Origin: Algoriphagus antarcticus
Lineage (GTDB): Bacteria > Bacteroidota > Bacteroidia > Cytophagales > Cyclobacteriaceae
Length of the DNA: 60,583 bases
NCBI RefSeq assembly: GCF_002150685.1
Contig: NZ_MSSW01000012.1
Coordinates: 1-60,583 of the forward strand
Direction of reading: 5' to 3'
Position 1 is the stretch's first letter. The number at the start of each line of letters is the position of its first letter. Under the pieces are notes generated by a model. That model made no database searches. It was not told where the DNA came from and saw nothing but the letters and a program-made list of their open reading frames with translations. The position numbers and the translations under genes were made by a program. Positions 54,573 to 60,583 of this stretch are shown piece after piece.

Positions 54573-55706
54573 ATGAATATCCTTAAGCAGTCTTTGCCTT
54601 TTCTTTTACTATCTCTTCCATTATTCGCTGCTGCGCAGGAAACTACCGTCAAGTTCAAAAAGCTGGTAATCGCTTATGAAAGCACAGAATCTGTGGGAGT
54701 TTTTGATGTGGACAATGACGGAACACTCGATTTGGTTTCAGGTAGTTTTTGGTACAAAGGGCCAGCATTTTTGGATCGATTTCTCATCGGGCAAGTCAAA
54801 CGCTTCGGCGAATATTACGAGGATTTCTCGACCATTCCCATGGATGTGAATGAAGATGGGAAAATGGATTTTGTGACTGGAGGCTGGTTTGAAGGCACCT
54901 TGGTGTGGAAAGAAAACCCAGGAGATGGCAGCGAATGGAAAACCCACGAAATCGCTAAAACAGGAAATATTGAAACTACGAGAGGATTTGACATTGACGG
55001 AGATGGCATTTTGGAAATTGTGCCAAATACTCCTCGAAAAGCACTAGCCTATTACAAAAAGACTGGGTCAAATCAATTTGAGAAATTTCCAGTAGCAGAT
55101 ATTCATGGGCATGGATTGGGCTTCGGTGATATCAATGGAGATGGCCGTGGTGACTTGGTGATTTCCGAAGGATGGCTGGAAGCTCCAAGTGACCTGAAAA
55201 CAGGGAAATGGATTTTGCACCCTGATTTCAACTTAGGTGATACAAGCATTCCGATGATAGTCACAGATGTGAATTCAGACGGATTAGCAGATCTGATAGT
55301 CGGACAGGCACATGAATTTGGGTTGTTTTGGATGGAACAGAAAAAAGAAGGCAACCAAATAAGCTTTGTGAAGCATGAAATAGATCCCTACCAATCGCAA
55401 TATCATACGATGGAATGGGTGGACATCGACAATGACGGACAGAATGAATTGGTCACTGGAAAACGCTACCGAGCTCATAACGGCAAAGACCCTGGAGGAA
55501 AAGATTATGCTGGTCTCTACTATTTCAAATGGAATGGGGAATCCTTCACCAAAAATGTAATCAGCTACGGTCCACTTGGCGAAGGCAAAGGCAGCGGGCT
55601 TTACTTTTCTGTTGCTGACCTGAACGATGATGGCTGGAAAGATATAGTAGTGGCAGGAAAAGACGGGTTGGTGGTTTTTGAGAATTTGGGCAGACCTAAT
55701 AATTAG
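54573..55706 (+). CDS. Secreted FG-GAP/VCBS repeat beta-propeller protein
   Basis: This 377-residue protein has a signal peptide (FLLLSLPLFAAAQ). About seven repeats carry the calcium-loop motif D-x-[DN]-x-D-G: DVDNDGTLD, DVNEDGKMD, DIDGDGILE, DINGDGRGD, DVNSDGLAD, DIDNDGQNE and DLNDDGWKD, spaced by 40-60 residues. This predicts a beta-propeller of the integrin-alpha type. No catalytic residues are recognisable. In glycan utilisation loci such proteins are often binding or scaffold proteins. It is on the same strand as the cytochrome fusion, 132 bp downstream and beyond a terminator. Confidence 0.88.
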   Translation: MNILKQSLPFLLLSLPLFAAAQETTVKFKKLVIAYESTESVGVFDVDNDGTLDLVSGSFWYKGPAFLDRFLIGQVKRFGEYYEDFSTIPMDVNEDGKMDFVTGGWFEGTLVWKENPGDGSEWKTHEIAKTGNIETTRGFDIDGDGILEIVPNTPRKALAYYKKTGSNQFEKFPVADIHGHGLGFGDINGDGRGDLVISEGWLEAPSDLKTGKWILHPDFNLGDTSIPMIVTDVNSDGLADLIVGQAHEFGLFWMEQKKEGNQISFVKHEIDPYQSQYHTMEWVDIDNDGQNELVTGKRYRAHNGKDPGGKDYAGLYYFKWNGESFTKNVISYGPLGEGKGSGLYFSVADLNDDGWKDIVVAGKDGLVVFENLGRPNN

Positions 55707-55837
55707 AGGACTCCTGCTCCATAATGCTGTACGGGAGGCTCGAAGCCGCAATTAGCCTGCTTCGTAGTGCTTTTGCTCAGACCGGAACCTATTTCGAGCA
55801 AAGACTCTTCTCAAAATTAGACCACCACATAAAATCC

Positions 55838-57235
55838 TCAATCCACCTTATCCCCTACTAACTCCGCCGCTTTCTTCTCAAATCGATCCCGCATTTCGCT
55901 CAATATATCTTGATATTTCTTTTTGTATGCCAGATTCTTTTTCTCCAAAGGATCCTTTTTCAGATAGTACAACTCCTCATGTGCTAAGTCTTCCTGATAG
56001 CGGAAATACTTCCAATCTTCAGTTCGAAATCCTTCACTTGCTGGAATAATCTTAACTTTCCAGAGATGCTCTGCTACAAATTCCTTTCTTGCGATAGCAG
56101 GATTCTCCCCTTTCACATAACCAGCTAAACTTTCACCTTGCCACAAATCTGGAGCAGAAACTCCTGCGAATTCCAGTATTGTAGGCGCAATATCGATGTT
56201 CAGCGCAAAGTCAGAAATATCCCGATGTCCTGGATTTCTCGGATCGTAAATGATCATCGGCACCCGCAAGGAATTGTCGTACATCAGCCATTTTCCCGCA
56301 AGCTGACGCTCGCCATAGAAATAGCCATTATCACCCATAAATATGATAACTGTATTATCAGCAATACCCTTTTCTTCCAAAAGCGCCCTGATTTTACCGA
56401 TCTGCATATCCACTTCCGAAATCATGCGATAATAGCCTTTCATACTTTGCTGGTAATGCTCAGGAGTATCGTATCTCCAAAACCAACGTGTACGGCTTTC
56501 GCTAGTCTTCACATATTCAGGCTGCGCGTCAAAGTACTTTTTCTGTCCTAAAATAGGCCCGGGAATCTTCACATCCTGATACAAATCATCCACAGCGTCC
56601 GTCCAGAAAAACTGGTCCTTAGCGGGATCATGTGCATGCGGTGCGCTGAAACTCAGTGAAAGAGAAAATGGATGATCAGTAGGCGCATTTTTGATAAATT
56701 CCTGCGCCTGATAAGAAGTATATTCTGTCAAATGAACCGAGTCTCCATCTATAGTTTTGTAAAAATAACCGCGTCGATCAGGATAGGAAACATCCCGATC
56801 ATAGCTATCCACCTCATCAAATAAGGCACTTAGCTCAGGGTACTTAATCCCAAATTTCCCGAAGAACCCAGTATGGTAGCCAGCTTTTTTCAGTTGCAAA
56901 GGATAGGATTCTGCAGCGTATGTCTCCAACAATTGATCCTGTCCAAAAGTGTAGCCATGCGTCCGCTCATAGAGTCCAGTGAGAATACTCGCTCTACTCG
57001 CCGCGCAAATCGGTGTGGTGACAAAAGCATTTTCGAAATAAATCCCCTGCTCGGCCAACTTATCCATTTCCGGTGTTTGTATGATATCATTTCCAGCATA
57101 GCCCAATGCATCCCAGCGTTGATCATCCGTGAGGATAAAGAGGATATTGGGTTTTTTCTGCTGTGCAAAAGCAGTAGAACTTAAAAGAAACAAAAGGCAA
57201 AAAAGCAATTTTTGAGAGGGCAGGTTATTCTTCAT
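55838..57235 (-). CDS. Secreted sulfatase
   Basis: The protein has 465 residues from the ATG at 57235. An in-frame TTG nine bases upstream is unlikely. The signal peptide is LLFCLLFLLSSTAFAQ. The sulfatase motif PICAASRASILTG places the Cys at residue 77, to be converted to formylglycine. Metal ligands are LTDDQRWDA (Asp37, Asp38) and FMGDNGYF. The substrate pocket has SFSAPHAHDP and LAGKWLMYD. It belongs to the S1 family near N-acetylglucosamine-6-sulfatase and choline-sulfatase-like enzymes (C-terminus DUF4976-like: FRYQEDLAHEELYYLKKDP). It would desulfate an imported or surface glycan. No formylglycine-generating enzyme is in the window. Confidence 0.93.
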   Translation of the reverse strand: MKNNLPSQKLLFCLLFLLSSTAFAQQKKPNILFILTDDQRWDALGYAGNDIIQTPEMDKLAEQGIYFENAFVTTPICAASRASILTGLYERTHGYTFGQDQLLETYAAESYPLQLKKAGYHTGFFGKFGIKYPELSALFDEVDSYDRDVSYPDRRGYFYKTIDGDSVHLTEYTSYQAQEFIKNAPTDHPFSLSLSFSAPHAHDPAKDQFFWTDAVDDLYQDVKIPGPILGQKKYFDAQPEYVKTSESRTRWFWRYDTPEHYQQSMKGYYRMISEVDMQIGKIRALLEEKGIADNTVIIFMGDNGYFYGERQLAGKWLMYDNSLRVPMIIYDPRNPGHRDISDFALNIDIAPTILEFAGVSAPDLWQGESLAGYVKGENPAIARKEFVAEHLWKVKIIPASEGFRTEDWKYFRYQEDLAHEELYYLKKDPLEKKNLAYKKKYQDILSEMRDRFEKKAAELVGDKVD

Positions 57236-57545
57236 AGTTTCCAAAATAGTCAGAAAAGTACAACGAAGGTATCCTGTGGAGTCCTTATATCCTTTTTCAT
57301 TTGATTCTTTCTCTCTAAAGATTATTACCTAATCTTTTTCTAAACTTCATTTCAGTCCTATTGTAAGAACCGCCTAATTGACTTATATTCACTAAAGTAG
57401 GATTGAAAAAAGGTCTATTTATTTGAGAAACCATAAATTTAAAAAAGATCTCCTTTTGCTATTTTCGAAATTGAACGAGTATTTTTTTTATTTCAATTCA
57501 TAATTCTTCCAGTGAAAACCCGTCGATCATCAATTAAATTTTTAA
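57236..57545. other. AT-rich intergenic region upstream of the SIR2-TIR gene
   Basis: This 310-bp gap between divergently oriented genes contains poly-T and poly-A runs and no reading frame of note. The best -7 candidate for the plus strand is TATTTTCG (57460-57467), with one mismatch and no proper -33 element. I see no repeats or operators. Confidence 0.4.
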
Positions 57546-58871
57546 ATGGAAAAAGAAACCATATCCCGTATTGTTAAGCGAATTGCAGAAGATAAATGCC
57601 TGGTCATACTAGGTCCTGAACTCTTGTATGAAAACGGAGAGAGTATCAACAGTAAACTAGCTAAATTCCTTCAGGAGAAAATCGGGGATCAGGTCAAGTA
57701 TTATCCGGATGACGAGATGTTTAAGTTTGCCAGTTCTCATACCACTGTGTTAATTGAAGATGACATACAGGATTTTTATGATCAATTAGAACCAAATGAC
57801 ATCTATCGGAAAATTGCTGAAATCCCTTTTTCGACAATTATCAATACGTCTCCCGACAAAACTCTTAATAAAGCCTTTAAAGAAAAAAATCTCAAGTTTG
57901 ATTATGACCATTATCGCAAAGGAGAATCCCAAAAAGTTTCTCCAAGAGCGCACAAAACACTGATCTACAATATTTTTGGAGATTATACAGACATCAATTC
58001 TATTGTACTGACCTTCGATAATTTATTTGATTACCTCTTCAGTATCATGGGAGATTTTGAATTGAATATCAAAACCGAATTGCGACATGCTACCTCTGTA
58101 CTTTTTATTGGGTTTAATTTTGACAAATGGTATTTCAAACTTTTACTGAGACTGATCAAAATCAATGAAAATAAGCTTTTACACTCTCATGATATCACAC
58201 AGGAGAATAGCAAAAGTTTCTACTCAGAGGAGTTTAAAGTGGCATTTTTTGGCAAAAGCTCAGCAGCAGAAATTATCTCAGAAATTCATTCACAAGCCAT
58301 AGAAAAAGGGCTGATAATTTCTAATTCAGAAATCTATGTATCCTATGCCTGGGGAGGAGAAAGTGAAGAGATAGTCAATAAAATGGATGTAATTCTCCAA
58401 AAAAATAACCTGAAACTTACTAGGGATAAACGGGATCTGGCCTATCAAGAACGGATAAGCCTCTTCATGGATCGCATTGGAAAAGGCAAGGGAATAGTGG
58501 TGGTCATCAGCGAAAAGTATTTGAAGTCCCCTTATTGCATGTATGAGCTATTGGAAATCTACCATAACCGGGACTTTGAAAAGCGGGTAATCCCTATCGT
58601 ACTTCAAGATGCAAACATTTTTGATTCGGAATCACTCCTAACCTATCAAGACTATTGGAATGGTGAAAAAAACAAACTGGATCAAAAAATAAAGGAAAAT
58701 GGAGGCGATGCCATTGCTGTGATAGGTGCTGAGTATATGCTTTATAAGCGGGTGGTAGATAATTGGGGTGCGCTTATGAATATCCTCAAAGACCTGAATT
58801 CCCTATCTCCTGAAATCCACTTGAACACTGATTTTGAAGCATTGATAAAATCGATTAAGGAAAAAATTTAG
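57546..58871 (+). CDS. SIR2-like/TIR domain protein (putative NADase effector)
   Basis: This 441-residue protein has an N-terminal SIR2_2-like domain (about 1-250) and a C-terminal TIR domain (about 260-430). In the first, the strand order fits SIR2 (CLVILGPELL, STIINTSPDKTLNKAF, HKTLIYNIFGDYTDINSIVLT, VLFIGFNFDKWYF). However, the GAGxS loop is GPE, the TNYD motif is NTSP, and the usual catalytic His position in xHG is Phe, so it is probably inactive. The TIR domain is intact: IYVSYAWGGE box 1, DKRDLAYQERI, and SPYCMYELLEI with the putative catalytic Glu334. It would degrade NAD on activation (family knowledge; inferred here). It is followed after 109 bp by an nSTAND ATPase gene. Confidence 0.82.
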   Translation: MEKETISRIVKRIAEDKCLVILGPELLYENGESINSKLAKFLQEKIGDQVKYYPDDEMFKFASSHTTVLIEDDIQDFYDQLEPNDIYRKIAEIPFSTIINTSPDKTLNKAFKEKNLKFDYDHYRKGESQKVSPRAHKTLIYNIFGDYTDINSIVLTFDNLFDYLFSIMGDFELNIKTELRHATSVLFIGFNFDKWYFKLLLRLIKINENKLLHSHDITQENSKSFYSEEFKVAFFGKSSAAEIISEIHSQAIEKGLIISNSEIYVSYAWGGESEEIVNKMDVILQKNNLKLTRDKRDLAYQERISLFMDRIGKGKGIVVVISEKYLKSPYCMYELLEIYHNRDFEKRVIPIVLQDANIFDSESLLTYQDYWNGEKNKLDQKIKENGGDAIAVIGAEYMLYKRVVDNWGALMNILKDLNSLSPEIHLNTDFEALIKSIKEKI

Positions 58872-58980
58872 TGACATCAATGGTAGGGAGGAACGAACTA
58901 AGCAATCTCATTCTTTAGCACAGAACTTCGAATTTTAAAGATTCCCATTATAAAAAGCATATTTCACAAATAGTAATCAA

Positions 58981-60583
58981 ATGGAAAAGCAATTCAGATA
59001 TCCAGGTACCAGACCTTTCCAAGAGGATGATCGTGAATTGTTTTTTGGACGAAATACAGATATAGAAAAACTAACCGAACTCATTGTTCTCGAAAAACTC
59101 ATCCTGCTGTTTAGTAAATCCGGCTATGGGAAATCATCCCTACTTAATGCAGGGGTCATCCCAAGACTCAATGAGGAAGAAAAATTCCAAACGCTAAGCA
59201 TCCGTCTAAATGATCCAAAGCGAAATCCAGTCGAATTACTAGCCTATCATCTGGAAAGTAAAATCAAGGAGTCCACTTTCCTGGAATCCAAATTCAACAT
59301 TACTGATGAGCTAACAACTGATACGGAGGCAAAACTCTGGTATTATGCAAAGTCAATTCAGCTAGCTCAAAAAGATTCACCTGCTTTGGTCTTAGTATTT
59401 GATCAATTCGAAGAACTTTTTAATTATGCCCCGGCCGAGGTGAACGACTTTGCAAGTGAAGTAGCAAATCTTCTTAACCAAAATTTACCCCTAGGAGTCC
59501 GGCAGCTTTTCAAAAAGAAAATAGTGGCTAATAAAGTCTACTTTTCCAAAGCTGAAACAGATCATATACTTGAACCGCTAAATATCAAAGTCTTATTTTC
59601 CTTAAGAAGCGACCGAATCAGTTTGCTCAATCAATTGAAAGGTCCGATTCCTGCAATCTTTAAAAAGACTTACGAACTTCAACCCTTGAATGAATCCCAG
59701 GCATTGGAAGCAATGCTTGAGCCGGCAGAAAAAGCAGGGGATTTTGCCTCGCCGGTATTTACCTATTCCGAAGATACAATAGCCAAGATTCTTAGCAGTC
59801 TCAAAGACAAAGAAAATCAACGCATAGAAACCTTCCAGCTACAGCTGATCTGCCAGCATGTGGAAGAACAGATCATCCAAAAACAAATAGCACATCCCAC
59901 TGCGACCAAACTAGAAATTACAGCTCCCGAACTGGGGAATCCAGCTGATATTTTCGAGGAGCACTACAATACCATTATCAATAGTCTTCCTGACGAAAAT
60001 CAACTCCAGGCCAGAATCCTGATCGAAGACAAATTAATCATAGGTGGGAACCGGGTACCACTACCTGAGTCGGTCATCACCTCCGAACATCAGATTCCTG
60101 AGCAACTTCTAAGGACTTTGGTCGATAAGCGATTACTGAGATCAGAACCCAATACGGTAGGAGGAACCAGCTTCGAGCTGAGTCATGACACCTTGGTCGC
60201 TCCAATTCAAAAAACCGCTCAAAGCCGAAGAGAAAAAGATGCGGAAAAGCAAGCTAAAAAAGAACGAGCTGAAAAAATAAAAACCCAAAATAGGCTTAGG
60301 AAAACTAGGTTATTGTTAGGAGTGGCAGTAGTTTTTTTAGTATTGGCTCTTGCTGCTATTTTTTATGCTTTTGATCAAACAGGTAAAGCTGAAAAGCAAG
60401 CTGCTACCTCCAAAGCCTTACTTTTAAATTCTACTGCAAATGATTTATTGGCAAAAGGTTTTAAAACCGAAGCATTGAGAGTCGGACAATTTGCTTACAC
60501 TACTGCGCTAAAAGCCAGTTCCCACCCACCCACCCCCATTTTATCTCTCTTGGGTAATGCTTTTTATTCCGACATTCCATTAC
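58981..60583 (+). CDS. nSTAND1-type ATPase with transmembrane segment, partial (runs off window)
   Basis: The frame is open from the ATG at 58981 to the end (534 codons visible). The start YPGTRPFQEDDRELFFGR is the classical nSTAND1 N-terminus. Walker A is SGYGKSS (about 47-53), Walker B is LVLVFDQFEELF (Asp141), and sensor/arginine residues are in LFSLRSDR. A winged-helix part follows (ELSHDTLVAPI), then a basic coiled region (REKDAEKQAKKERAEK), one membrane helix (about 443-465) and the beginning of a repeat region (ALLLNSTANDLLAKG). In relatives this leads to WD40 or TPR repeats; that part lies outside. It probably senses a trigger and activates the TIR partner. No stop codon is visible in the window. 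Confidence 0.85.
   Translation, partial: MEKQFRYPGTRPFQEDDRELFFGRNTDIEKLTELIVLEKLILLFSKSGYGKSSLLNAGVIPRLNEEEKFQTLSIRLNDPKRNPVELLAYHLESKIKESTFLESKFNITDELTTDTEAKLWYYAKSIQLAQKDSPALVLVFDQFEELFNYAPAEVNDFASEVANLLNQNLPLGVRQLFKKKIVANKVYFSKAETDHILEPLNIKVLFSLRSDRISLLNQLKGPIPAIFKKTYELQPLNESQALEAMLEPAEKAGDFASPVFTYSEDTIAKILSSLKDKENQRIETFQLQLICQHVEEQIIQKQIAHPTATKLEITAPELGNPADIFEEHYNTIINSLPDENQLQARILIEDKLIIGGNRVPLPESVITSEHQIPEQLLRTLVDKRLLRSEPNTVGGTSFELSHDTLVAPIQKTAQSRREKDAEKQAKKERAEKIKTQNRLRKTRLLLGVAVVFLVLALAAIFYAFDQTGKAEKQAATSKALLLNSTANDLLAKGFKTEALRVGQFAYTTALKASSHPPTPILSLLGNAFYSDIPL

Noticed and set aside
57460..57467. Promoter of the SIR2-TIR gene
   Set aside because: TATTTTCG has a mismatch and no TTTG lies at about 19 bp; not supported.

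Overview
The window comes from a member of the phylum Bacteroidota, most likely a Cytophagales/Cyclobacteriaceae (Algoriphagus-like) marine or freshwater heterotroph. This rests on two SusC/SusD pairs, a type IX secretion C-terminal sorting domain, a DUF4835 protein, an Rpb6-type RNA polymerase omega subunit, many lipoproteins, TAnnTTTG-type promoter elements and few Shine-Dalgarno sites. The genus is an inference; no rRNA or tRNA gene is present.

Layout. (1) 1-3.2 kb: a MarR regulator with palindromic operators, an alpha/beta hydrolase and a secreted amidohydrolase. (2) 3.2-9.3 kb: a conserved minus-strand housekeeping block, bamD-rpoZ-coaBC-DUF4835-recN-fabI. (3) 9.3-19.4 kb: a T9SS cargo protein, an OstA/LptA-like protein diverging from tilS plus a cNMP-binding protein, mdh, a 901-residue membrane-anchored protein of unknown role, and an MscS channel. 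(4) 19.5-25.9 kb: a four-gene overlapping operon with an STN-containing TonB-dependent receptor and a DUF4249 lipoprotein. (5) 25.9-32.7 kb: sugar-metabolism genes (two xylose-isomerase-like TIM barrels, a Gfo/Idh/MocA oxidoreductase, a phosphomannose-isomerase-like cupin and a DUF4432 epimerase-like protein). (6) 32.7-34.2 kb: two copies of an inverted-repeat element of about 188 bp flanking an acidic protein of unknown function. (7) 34.2-57.2 kb: a large glycan-acquisition region with two paralogous SusC/SusD modules. Each is associated with a DUF1080 lipoprotein and a beta-propeller/cytochrome c protein. A third, divergent cytochrome c fusion, an FG-GAP protein and a sulfatase follow. (8) 57.5 kb to the end: a SIR2-like/TIR protein next to an nSTAND ATPase that runs off the window.

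How the genes may work together. DUF1080 proteins, Gfo/Idh/MocA oxidoreductases and TIM-barrel isomerases are families linked to 3-keto-glycoside breakdown. Three periplasmic c-type cytochrome fusions could be the electron acceptors for sugar oxidation. SusC/SusD would import the glycans and the sulfatase would desulfate them. This pathway is an inference from families and proximity. An 18-bp direct-repeat motif lies upstream of both SusC genes and, inverted, in front of the divergent cytochrome gene, so the modules look co-regulated. The second module is visibly AT-rich except for its promoter and the first ~130 codons of susC, which closely match the first module. This suggests a foreign receptor body joined to a resident promoter and N-terminal domain.

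The strongest candidate for an unusual system is the pair at 57.5-60.6 kb: a putative NADase effector with an intact TIR active-site glutamate but a degraded SIR2-like site, next to a membrane-anchored STAND ATPase, resembling antiphage or cell-suicide signalling modules.
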